Shown here: one piece after another, positions 56,626 through 64,000 of the stretch
Layout of the letters: every line of letters begins with the position of its first letter
Position numbering within the stretch: the first letter of the stretch is position 1
Assembly: GCA_003278815.1 (NCBI GenBank)
Contig: QCDB01000005.1
Span: 1-64,000 of the forward strand
Reading direction: 5' to 3'
Origin: SAR86 cluster bacterium AG-349-I13
Lineage (GTDB): Bacteria > Pseudomonadota > Gammaproteobacteria > Magnimaribacterales > TMED112
Length of the DNA stretch: 64,000 nucleotides
Program-made: the position numbers and the translations under genes
The notes under the pieces: generated by a model
Seen by the model: only the letters and a program-made list of their open reading frames with translations
Told to the model about the DNA's origin: nothing
The model's database searches: none

Positions 56626-57272
56626 TCTTGTACGATACTATGCTCAATAATATTTAAAGATTTATCTGCTCTTTTAGCAAATCTAACATCGTGTGTAGCA
56701 TAGATAACAAGCGAGTCATTTTCTTTTGCAAAATCAAGAAGAAAATCTTGAACAACCAAACTATTTTCCTGATCTAAGTTTCCAGTAGGCTCATCTAAAA
56801 TTAGTACTTTAGGTTTCTTCGATAAAGCTCTGGCAATTGAGGCTCTTTGTTTTTCTCCTCCTGAAATCTTAGAAGGAAATTTATTTTTTATTTTCTCTAT
56901 ACCCAATTGTTTTAGAGTAGGGTTAATATTGCCATTATCTTCGCCAAAGTTTGCTGCAAGACAATTTTCGTATATAGATAAATTTTCAAGTAAATAGTGA
57001 AACTGGTAACCAAATCCAAAATATTTCTGTCTCAGAGCGCTTTTTTCCTCGACAGATAATTTACCTAGATTCTGGTTGAATACTTGAATAGAACCACTTT
57101 CAAAGTTATCTAAACCTGAAATTAAATTTAATAAAGTTGTTTTGCCAGATCCAGAAGAACCAACAACACTATAAACTCCTTTTGATTCAAATTCATAAGT
57201 TAAGTTTTCGAATACCTTCTGGTTGCTGGAATTATCCACATAGCTCTTTGAAAGTTTCTTAATGGTAATCAT
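56622..57272 (-). CDS. lolD: Lipoprotein-releasing ABC ATPase LolD
   Basis: 216-residue ABC ATPase driving lipoprotein release to the outer membrane. Walker A GSSGSGKTTL, signature SGGEKQRASIARAL, Walker B VLILDEPTGNLD, as in the LolD/MacB subgroup. Overlaps the upstream permease by 4 nt and the fused gene downstream by 4 nt. Adjacent to an FtsX-type permease, which supports LolD over MacB or FtsE. Confidence 0.92.
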   Translation of the reverse strand: MITIKKLSKSYVDNSSNQKVFENLTYEFESKGVYSVVGSSGSGKTTLLNLISGLDNFESGSIQVFNQNLGKLSVEEKSALRQKYFGFGYQFHYLLENLSIYENCLAANFGEDNGNINPTLKQLGIEKIKNKFPSKISGGEKQRASIARALSKKPKVLILDEPTGNLDQENSLVVQDFLLDFAKENDSLVIYATHDVRFAKRADKSLNIIEHSIVQE

Positions 57273-58489
57273 GATACATTGATAATATTTACAGGATTGG
57301 TATTAGCAGCTTTATTTGAAGGTATGAAACTAAAAATTAATAAAAGCAAAAAGGTAAAAATATTTATCCAAACGATTTGCTCAAAACTTATGATTGAGGG
57401 GAAATAATCAAGGTAATAAACATCAAGCATCGAAATATTAAATGCTTGAGATAAGAAATTTAAAAACTCAGTAATGTTTGACGCAATAAAAAAACCAAGT
57501 ATATTTCCAAAAAAGATTCCAAAAATTCCAATAGTTAAAATCAATTGTATAAAAATACTTTGAATGTCCCATTTTGAGTAACCAATCGTTCTTAGTATTG
57601 CTATCTCCTTCTCATTAGTCTTAATTAAATTATTTACAGACATAAGAAGACTTAATATCGCGACAAGGAGAATTAAGGACATCAGCATACCAACCATAAT
57701 TTTCTCTAGTTGAACTGCTCTAAAAAGCCCCCCATATGATTGATCCCAGCTAGCCATTCTTATGAAATTAGACGAATCGAGTTTTTCTATTATTGATCTA
57801 CCTGTATTTCTAGCCTCCAAGACATTGTCTACCTTTACTTCTATACCAGTACCATTTTTTGGTTTTATTAGCTTTAAGAAGGAATCTGAGCTTATTAGAG
57901 CATAATTTTGATCAACCTCTGAACCAACTGAAAATATCCCTTCTACCTTGAAAGCAACTACTCTTGGAACACCAATCAATGGATTAGATTGATCAATATT
58001 AAGTAAATTAACTGAATCACCAATAGCTACGTTAAGCTCGTATGCCAGGCTATCACCTAGCACAATAGCAGAGCTATCTTCAAGAGACTCTATTCCTCCA
58101 ATCAGCATGTTGTCAGGAATAATAGAAATTTCATTTTTTGCTGACGTTCCTTTCAAGAATACTCCTTTAGAAACATCTCCATTATTGATCACGACTTGAG
58201 TTGAAAGGAAAGGTGCAACAGCGATTACATTATTCTCATTTGAAATAGTTTTTGTGAGACTTTCTATGTCCTCAAAACCTCCGCTAGTTTCTAATGTTAC
58301 ATGAGGAATAACACCTAATATTCTTTTTTGCAGTTCATTTTCAAATCCATTCATGACAGATAGAACAATAATGAGTACTGCAGTTCCCAAACCTACGCCA
58401 GTTGAAGTGAGAAGTGTTTGAGAAGATAACGATTTCGAGCCTTTATGAAAAAGGTATCTATAGGAAATTTTTCTTAAAAACTGGTTCAA
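57269..58489 (-). CDS. Lipoprotein-releasing permease LolC/LolE
   Basis: 406-residue permease of the LolC/E family. N-terminal SYRYLFHKGSKSLSSQTLLT and GVGLGTAVLIIVLSVMNGFE precede the first helix and a large periplasmic domain (about 45-260) rich in strands. Three further helices follow at about 270-395, including LMSVNNLIKTNEKEIAILRT, the ATPase coupling region. Only one such permease gene is in the window, where E. coli has lolC and lolE. A single-permease LolF type is possible; a second copy elsewhere cannot be excluded. Confidence 0.88.
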   Translation of the reverse strand: MNQFLRKISYRYLFHKGSKSLSSQTLLTSTGVGLGTAVLIIVLSVMNGFENELQKRILGVIPHVTLETSGGFEDIESLTKTISNENNVIAVAPFLSTQVVINNGDVSKGVFLKGTSAKNEISIIPDNMLIGGIESLEDSSAIVLGDSLAYELNVAIGDSVNLLNIDQSNPLIGVPRVVAFKVEGIFSVGSEVDQNYALISSDSFLKLIKPKNGTGIEVKVDNVLEARNTGRSIIEKLDSSNFIRMASWDQSYGGLFRAVQLEKIMVGMLMSLILLVAILSLLMSVNNLIKTNEKEIAILRTIGYSKWDIQSIFIQLILTIGIFGIFFGNILGFFIASNITEFLNFLSQAFNISMLDVYYLDYFPSIISFEQIVWINIFTFLLLLIFSFIPSNKAANTNPVNIINVS

Positions 58490-59880
58490 GAGAGCTTCTT
58501 CATTACTTTTGAGAGCATTTCAAAAGGCTTACTTCTTGGAGGTCTTAATGCCGCAAAAAGTCTATCTATGTTAGTTTGATAGTATATTGCTCTTAAGTTT
58601 GAAAAATTTAAGAACCCTTCGTGGCCATGATAATGGCCATATCCAGAGGGGCCCACTCCACCAAAAGGTAGTCTAGATTGCATTAAATGGAACATTGCAT
58701 CATTTATGGTTACGCCTCCAGACCTAGTGTTATTGATCACGTAGTTTTGTTCAGATTTTTTATTACCAAAGAAATAGAGTCCTAACGGGTGGTCATGTTT
58801 GTTAATGTAATCAACTGCTTCACTTAAATTCTCATAAACCATAACTGGCAATAGTGGACCAAAAATTTCTTCTTTCATTACTCTCATGTTGTCGTTAACA
58901 TTTAGCAATACTTTTGTTGTGACTATATTATTTTCACTTGAATCGAATTCACCTAGATTGATAATTTTTGCACCTTTTTCTTTTGCATCCTGAAGGTATT
59001 CATGCATTCTTTGATGATGATGATCATTAACCATAGAAGTATAGTCTCCAGCGTTACTTTCTGGGTAAAAAGTTTTAAATACTTCTTGAAGCTCAGTTAT
59101 TAATTTTTCTTCGAGCCCTTTTTTAATCATAATGTAGTCGGGAGATAAACATATTTGGCCAGCATTTAGCGTTTTTACGAACATAATTCTCTTTGCTGCC
59201 AATTTGAGATCAGCATCTGTAGAAATAATAGTAGGGCTTTTGCCGCCCAATTCTAATGTTGTGGGAACAAGATTTGTTGCAGCATTTGCAACAACCTTTT
59301 TTGCCACAGCACCACTACCCGTATACAAGAGATGATCAAGGGGAAGAGCTGTAAATTCTGCGCCAACATCTGGCCCCCCAAGAAATACAGCAAACTCTGA
59401 TTCATCAAAATATTTTCCTACTGCTTCTTTAATTAAATTTGCGGTATTTGGAGTAAATTCTGAGGGTTTTACCATTATTCTATTGCCTGCTGCCAGTACT
59501 GATGCAGTTGGATAAAAAACCATGCCAATCGGGAAATTCCAAGGTGCTATGATGCCTACAGTACCTAAGGGAGATGGCTGCATTACTGCCTTTGAACCTA
59601 ATAGGTCAGCCATGAATGAGGAAGGTCTTCTTGAAGGTTTCATCCAATTTTTTAGATTCTTAATAGTGAAATTAAGATTTCTTATTGACTGAATAACCTC
59701 TGAAGTCATTATTTCTGTTTCAGATCTATTTTTATAATCTTCGTTTAATGCTTCAACAATTTGAACATCATGGGTCTCTAATAATGCAATACATCTTTTT
59801 AGGCTATCTACCCTTTGATTGTAGGTGGGCTGGCCATTTTCAATGAATGCTTTCTTTTGTAATTGAAGTGTTTCTCTCAT
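58486..59880 (-). CDS. Aldehyde dehydrogenase, coniferyl-aldehyde-dehydrogenase type
   Basis: 464-residue NAD(P)-dependent aldehyde dehydrogenase. Cofactor region GTVGIIAPWNFPIGMVFYP, Lys138, LELGGKSPTII with Glu210 and the catalytic Cys244 in NAGQICLSPDYIM; C-terminal LPFGGVGPSGYGHYHG. The CLSPDY form and the overall length point to the CalB/coniferyl-type or fatty-aldehyde group. Substrate unproven. Overlaps the lolC/E-type permease by 4 nt and hemH abuts it upstream. Confidence 0.87.
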   Translation of the reverse strand: MRETLQLQKKAFIENGQPTYNQRVDSLKRCIALLETHDVQIVEALNEDYKNRSETEIMTSEVIQSIRNLNFTIKNLKNWMKPSRRPSSFMADLLGSKAVMQPSPLGTVGIIAPWNFPIGMVFYPTASVLAAGNRIMVKPSEFTPNTANLIKEAVGKYFDESEFAVFLGGPDVGAEFTALPLDHLLYTGSGAVAKKVVANAATNLVPTTLELGGKSPTIISTDADLKLAAKRIMFVKTLNAGQICLSPDYIMIKKGLEEKLITELQEVFKTFYPESNAGDYTSMVNDHHHQRMHEYLQDAKEKGAKIINLGEFDSSENNIVTTKVLLNVNDNMRVMKEEIFGPLLPVMVYENLSEAVDYINKHDHPLGLYFFGNKKSEQNYVINNTRSGGVTINDAMFHLMQSRLPFGGVGPSGYGHYHGHEGFLNFSNLRAIYYQTNIDRLFAALRPPRSKPFEMLSKVMKKLS

Positions 59881-60894
59881 TTATAAATCTCTGACTATGT
59901 TTACTATACATTTTACCCAACTATCATTCGAGTTTAACGAAGGAACATAATCAAGTTTCTGACCGCCCTTTTCTAGAAAAAGTTCCTCATACTCGTCACC
60001 TATTTCAATAATTGTTTCAAGACAGTCTCCAGTGAATGACGGTGATACAACTAAAACTTTTTTTACACCTTCATCAGCAAATTGTTCTAACACTTTATCA
60101 CTGAATGGTTTTACCCATTTTGAGTCTAGTCTTGATTGAAAAGAAGTGATCGTCTTACTAGGATCAACACCAATTTTTTCTGCTAATAGTTTCGTTGTTT
60201 CATAGCAAGTTGCTCTATAACAATGATGATTATCACCTTCAACGCCTTTTTCACATTCTCGATCGTCACATACACCGTCTTTATAAACATCATTTAATTG
60301 GCTCATAGGCAGACCATGATAACTAAACATTATTTTGTCGTAAGCTTCTAGATCAAATTTCAAAATATTTTCAGAGAATGCATTCAGAAAATCTTCATTA
60401 TCATAAAACTGATCTACGGTCTTGACTGACGGAATAACATTCCAGTTAGCTATTTGTTTCAATGAATAGTCAAGAAATGATCCATTTGCTGCTGATGAAT
60501 ACTGAGGAAAGATAGGAAACAAAGTAACTTCATCGTAACCAATATCATCAAGCTGTTTGAGTTTATCTTTGAGTGATGGATTTTTATATCGCATCGCATA
60601 GAAGACGTCATGGGTGTCTTTGAGTTTTTCTTGAACTTTTGCCGTAAGGTCTTCCATATGGTACTTAAGTGGAGAACCTCTTTCTGTCCATAATTCTTTA
60701 TAGCTTTTGGCAGAAGAAAAAGATCTAAATGGCACAATTATTAGATTTACAAGTAAAAACCTCAAAAATGAAGGTATATTTACGATTCTTGCGTCACTAA
60801 GAAACTGTCTGAGATAATTAGCTACGTCAAACCATCCTGGGCTATCAGGAGTACCCAAACTAATCATTAACACTGCCTTTCTATTTGTATTCAT
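59881..60894 (-). CDS. hemH: Ferrochelatase
   Basis: Inserts Fe2+ into protoporphyrin IX, the last step of haem synthesis. 337 residues from the ATG at 60894 (MNTNRKAVLM); the frame is open to 60933 but that part looks non-coding. Catalytic His193 in FSYHGLPMSQ and the C-terminal TSFQSRLDSKWVKP. An insert after the catalytic His carries Cys209, Cys214, Cys225 and Cys230, a pattern seen in some ferrochelatases and possibly holding a 2Fe-2S cluster. Abuts the aldehyde dehydrogenase. Confidence 0.95.
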   Translation of the reverse strand: MNTNRKAVLMISLGTPDSPGWFDVANYLRQFLSDARIVNIPSFLRFLLVNLIIVPFRSFSSAKSYKELWTERGSPLKYHMEDLTAKVQEKLKDTHDVFYAMRYKNPSLKDKLKQLDDIGYDEVTLFPIFPQYSSAANGSFLDYSLKQIANWNVIPSVKTVDQFYDNEDFLNAFSENILKFDLEAYDKIMFSYHGLPMSQLNDVYKDGVCDDRECEKGVEGDNHHCYRATCYETTKLLAEKIGVDPSKTITSFQSRLDSKWVKPFSDKVLEQFADEGVKKVLVVSPSFTGDCLETIIEIGDEYEELFLEKGGQKLDYVPSLNSNDSWVKCIVNIVRDL

Positions 60895-60957
60895 TAGAAT
60901 TAAGTATATACGGGTGCATAGAGCTAAATCCAATCACCTTTAAACAAATAATTATAT

Positions 60958-61953
60958 TTAAAGTGTATTGATGCCCACTAATTTTTTAACTTCTTTTAGC
61001 GCTGGAACAGTATTTGCTCTAACTTTATCTGCCCCTGATTTCAGAATTTCCTCAATATGTTTTTTATTATTGCTGTGTTCAATAAATTTCTCTCTTATTG
61101 GTGCAAGCATATAATTAAGCTCTTCAAATACCTTTTGTTTTGCATCACCCCACCCTATTCCGTCTTCGTATAAGTTTTTCATTTCTTCTTGTTTTTCATC
61201 TGATGCAAAACTTGAATAAATTGAAAATAATGTATTGTTTTTCCAACCTTTCTTTTCACCAGGTTCCTGAGAGTTGGTAACTATCTTCATTACTGATTTT
61301 TTCAATTCTTTTTCTGTAGATAGTAAAGGGATAATATTGTTGTAGCTTTTAGACATTTTTCTTCCATCTGTGCCTAGTACAGTCTTTTCATTTTGTATAA
61401 CTGCCTCAGGTATGTTAAAGAATTTTCCATATTTACTATTAAATTTTTCAGCGATATCTCTAGTTATTTCAAGGTGTTGTTGTTGATCTTTTCCGACAGG
61501 CACATGAGTAGCATTCGGTGTAAGTATGTCAGATGCCATAAGTAATGGGTATGAAAAAAGCCCTAGTGATATACCTTCATCCATTTCTTTCTTTCCACTT
61601 TCACTATTCTGATCAACAGCAGCTTTATAGGCATGAGCTCTATTCAATAACCCCTTTTCCGTTATACAGCTCAACAGCCATGCAAGTTCTGTTATTTCAG
61701 GCACATCCGATTGGCGGTAAAAACATGTTTTGTTCGGATCTAATCCTGATGCAAGCCAAGCTATAGCAATAGCATTGCTCAATTCCGTTAATCGAGAAGG
61801 ATCAGAAACTTTTATTACTGCATGAAGATCTGCAATAAATAAAAATGATTCACACTTTTCATCTAAAAGGTCTAGTGAAGGTTTAATTGCACCTATATAA
61901 TTTCCTAAATGGGGATAGCCACTTGGCGTTATACCTGTTAAAATCCGTTTCAT
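60958..61953 (-). CDS. trpS: Tryptophanyl-tRNA synthetase
   Basis: Class I aminoacyl-tRNA synthetase charging tRNA-Trp, 331 residues. ATP site GYPHLGNY (12-19), PVGKDQQQHLEITRD and the KMSKS motif at 199-203. Normal length. Divergent from the DUF349 gene across 45 nt, and separated from hemH by 63 nt downstream. Confidence 0.96.
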   Translation of the reverse strand: MKRILTGITPSGYPHLGNYIGAIKPSLDLLDEKCESFLFIADLHAVIKVSDPSRLTELSNAIAIAWLASGLDPNKTCFYRQSDVPEITELAWLLSCITEKGLLNRAHAYKAAVDQNSESGKKEMDEGISLGLFSYPLLMASDILTPNATHVPVGKDQQQHLEITRDIAEKFNSKYGKFFNIPEAVIQNEKTVLGTDGRKMSKSYNNIIPLLSTEKELKKSVMKIVTNSQEPGEKKGWKNNTLFSIYSSFASDEKQEEMKNLYEDGIGWGDAKQKVFEELNYMLAPIREKFIEHSNNKKHIEEILKSGADKVRANTVPALKEVKKLVGINTL

Positions 61954-61998
61954 TCAATTACTATTTGTTTGAAATTATAAATAATATTCAGCTAATTT

Positions 61999-63417
61999 GT
62001 GGGAGACAAAGCAATAAATCTTAATCAACAACTAAACGAGATAGAGAGTTTATTCTCTACAGGCCACATAAAAAAGGCACAGAAAGACTTACGTAAGCTA
62101 AATTCCCAGTTTGGAAAAGGCAAGCCTATTCCATCAAAATTCAGACATAAATTTCAAAGATTAAACTTTACTGCAAAGGAATATGATGACTGGGCTGAAT
62201 TTGCAACCTCCGACAAAAGAACGGAGCTAATTAACGAAGTAAAAAAATTAGAAGCACAGAAACTTGAGCCACGGTCTTTAGCTAACAAAATTAACTCACT
62301 ACAGAAACAATGGCAAAACTTAGATCAACATGGTAAAACCGCTAGTAAAGAGAAATGGTCTACTTTTAAAGAGGCATGTGAAAAAGCATGGGCCCCTTGC
62401 AAAGATTATTTTGCAGTTTTGGAAACAAAGAAAGAGGAGAACAGAGATAAAAAGTTAGCTCTCTTAAAAGATGTAGATGCATTTCCTGCAGGTAAGACAG
62501 TTGAAAATACAACGGTTATTCAAATCGTAATGTTTCTAAAAGGAATTCATGAAAAGTGGAAGTTATATGCTCCGGTTCCTGATCAGGACTTTCAAGATTT
62601 AAATAAAAAATTTAAAGAATCAAGAGACGGGGTAAATAAACTTTTAGAAGAAGTTGAAATCTTTAACAGGAAACAGAAAGAAACAGTAATAGCTGAAGTT
62701 GAAGCTTTAGACAAGGAAAATATTGATGCTTCCGTAGCACGTATAAGAGAGCTTCAAGAACATTGGAGAACATTAGGTCCAGCAGGAAAAAAACTTGATC
62801 CAGAGGTGAACTTAAAATTTGAAACTGTATGCGATTCTTTTCTCAAGATTAAAGATAAAGAACTTGATGAGTCTAGAGGTTTAATGGAGGCAATAATAAA
62901 AGATTTAAGAGATAAAAAAGTTTCACCTGGTGATGCGGAACAAAAGTTTCTTGAGCTTGAAAACCTTCAAGGTACTCAAGAAGAAAAGAAATTTAAAAAG
63001 GCAATCAAGGACTTTGCAATGTTACAAAGGAACGAAAAAGCTCAGGAAAAACTTAAGTCTTATCAAGATTTATTTGAAGAATTAATTGATAATGGCTCAG
63101 AAAAAATTTCTAAAGACTTAATACCAGAGTTTGTTAATGGCAAACCAGCTGAATCAATGGACTTAAATGAAGCTGCAATTAGATTCCAAATGTTTGCAGG
63201 CTTAGATCCAGTGGGCCCAAAAGAAATGGTTTCAAGGGTTAAATTTGAAGAATTAAGAAATAGATTTACTGAAAAATCAGTTGATATGAATGAAAAACTC
63301 AAAGAGCATTTCACAAATTTGGTTTATTCAAAAGGGACTTCTGATAAAAAAGAATCTGCAGACGTCAAAAAAGCTATGGTTAAGGCTCTAAAAAAAGTTG
63401 AGGAGCTATTGCCTTAA
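61999..63417 (+). CDS. DUF349 family coiled-coil protein
   Basis: 472-residue, almost wholly helical, highly charged protein. DUF349 repeats show as KINSLQKQWQNLDQHG, KGIHEKWKLYAPVP and RELQEHWRTLGPAGKKL, each with a W and a G-x(0-1)-hydrophobic turn. The start is a GTG at 61999; no in-frame ATG exists nearby, and the GGGAG here is inside the gene. Function unknown: proteins of the family may bind nucleic acid. No membrane segment. Divergent from trpS. Confidence 0.72.
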   Translation: MGDKAINLNQQLNEIESLFSTGHIKKAQKDLRKLNSQFGKGKPIPSKFRHKFQRLNFTAKEYDDWAEFATSDKRTELINEVKKLEAQKLEPRSLANKINSLQKQWQNLDQHGKTASKEKWSTFKEACEKAWAPCKDYFAVLETKKEENRDKKLALLKDVDAFPAGKTVENTTVIQIVMFLKGIHEKWKLYAPVPDQDFQDLNKKFKESRDGVNKLLEEVEIFNRKQKETVIAEVEALDKENIDASVARIRELQEHWRTLGPAGKKLDPEVNLKFETVCDSFLKIKDKELDESRGLMEAIIKDLRDKKVSPGDAEQKFLELENLQGTQEEKKFKKAIKDFAMLQRNEKAQEKLKSYQDLFEELIDNGSEKISKDLIPEFVNGKPAESMDLNEAAIRFQMFAGLDPVGPKEMVSRVKFEELRNRFTEKSVDMNEKLKEHFTNLVYSKGTSDKKESADVKKAMVKALKKVEELLP

Positions 63418-63430
63418 AGTAAATAAAACT

Positions 63431-64000
63431 CTAATTTAAATATCCCTTCATAGTTTCAAAAATTTTTATTGTTGCGACATCCGCTTTTCTAATGTTTGTT
63501 AAATTAACAAAGCCATGAATTAGTTTTTCAAAGTTTAATCTCTTAACTTCATTTCCATTTTTTTCTAATAAATCCGCATACGCAATTCCTTCATCATGAA
63601 GTGGATCAAAACCAGCAGTTATGATTAATGTTTTTGTAAGCATTCCTGTTGTTTTTTCTTGTTTCAATAAATTTAATTTTGGGTTTTCATTATCAATCTC
63701 ACTAAATCTTAACTGATTCCAAAACCATTGCATTGAGCTTTTTGTCAACAGGAAATTTTCCTTATATAACTCCATTGATTCAAAATTCAGTGATGGACAT
63801 ACCATTGGGTAAATTAAAATTTGAGCAAATGGGGATGGCATATTTAATTCAAAAAGAGCATAGTTCAATCCAGCAGCAAGATGGGCTCCAGCACTGTCAC
63901 CACATAGTAATATTTTATGAGGATCATGTTCCTGCATAACCTCTAAGTACGCTTTTTTTGCATCCTCTAAAGCAGTTGGAAATTTATTCTCTGGAGAAAG
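63431..64000 (-). CDS. Alpha/beta hydrolase (HSL-type esterase), truncated by the window edge
   Basis: The frame is open to the end of the window, so 190 codons of the C-terminal part are seen and the start lies beyond 64000. Visible blocks are the LSPENKFPTALEDAKKAYLEV segment, typical of the region before the active site in hormone-sensitive-lipase-like esterases, the nucleophile GDSAG, the acid in FDPLHDEG and the His in LIHGF. The expected upstream HGGG oxyanion motif is not in the window. Substrate unknown. The internal ATG at 63937 is not the real start. Confidence 0.85.
   Translation of the reverse strand, partial: LSPENKFPTALEDAKKAYLEVMQEHDPHKILLCGDSAGAHLAAGLNYALFELNMPSPFAQILIYPMVCPSLNFESMELYKENFLLTKSSMQWFWNQLRFSEIDNENPKLNLLKQEKTTGMLTKTLIITAGFDPLHDEGIAYADLLEKNGNEVKRLNFEKLIHGFVNLTNIRKADVATIKIFETMKGYLN

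Noticed and set aside
63431-63937. A complete 168-aa esterase
   Set aside because: The frame continues to the window edge with conserved esterase sequence upstream of the ATG, so it is a truncated gene.
1-64000. tRNA, rRNA, CRISPR, prophage or insertion-sequence features
   Set aside because: No candidates were seen; gaps are too short and no transposase, integrase or direct-repeat flanks were found.

Overview
The window looks like a stretch of chromosome from a streamlined, AT-rich marine gammaproteobacterium, most plausibly of the SAR86 type. This is an inference from gene content and order, very short intergenic gaps, many 1-20 nt gene overlaps and low GC by eye; I computed no composition and ran no search. 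Nearly every base is coding. There are no rRNA or tRNA genes, insertion sequences, prophage or CRISPR arrays that I can see.

Layout. (a) 1-5453: a DUF805 membrane protein and a YbjQ-family protein, then a reduced fatty-acid/replication cluster rpmF-fabD-fabG-acpP-mltG-tmk-holB without the usual plsX, fabH, fabF and pabC. (b) 5437-15053: a nitrogen module with an exported amidase, ammonium transporter AmtB and a TorF-type porin on the minus strand, and glutamate synthase gltBD on the plus strand. The 276-nt divergent gap between porin and gltB carries, on the minus strand, a glutamine riboswitch aptamer preceded by three tandem 25-nt repeats. Each repeat can fold into an H-type pseudoknot, with compensatory changes between copies. 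(c) 15069-21492: a small membrane protein, a TolB-like/TPR membrane protein, a large M14 peptidase, and an AT-rich patch with a small membrane ORF, an SRPBCC-like protein and a GNAT. (d) 21572-30997: infA, clpA, clpS, icd, then mnmA-purB-aceB-aceA, so isocitrate dehydrogenase and the complete glyoxylate shunt lie close together. (e) 31064-33563: an exported protein of unknown function, a strong terminator and a seven-repeat FG-GAP lipoprotein. (f) 33568-41733: the sodium-pumping NADH:quinone reductase operon gap-nqrABCDEF-apbE-nqrM, including a 52-codon nqrM. (g) 41735-49018: two acyl-CoA dehydrogenase subunits, CsiV, NfuA, a 54-aa membrane ORF, etfAB and ETF:quinone oxidoreductase. (h) 49034-63417: a DUF885 peptidase and small exported protein, then a long minus-strand envelope cluster (lolC/E type, lolD, a fused msbA-lpxK gene, kdsB, murB, a LysE exporter, DUF1285), preceded by trpS, hemH and an aldehyde dehydrogenase, and finally a divergent DUF349 gene. 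(i) 63431-64000: an esterase cut by the window edge.

How it works together. Ammonium would enter through the porin and AmtB and be assimilated by GltBD, with glutamine sensed in the porin-amtB leader. Fatty acyl-CoA or related acids would be oxidised by the dehydrogenase pair, with electrons passing through ETF and ETF-QO to quinone, and acetyl-CoA feeding the glyoxylate shunt. NQR couples NADH oxidation to sodium export. The envelope cluster makes and flips lipid A, makes CMP-KDO, reduces the MurNAc precursor and releases lipoproteins.

The two observations I rate highest are the tandem pseudoknots beside the glutamine riboswitch and the single-polypeptide MsbA-LpxK fusion.
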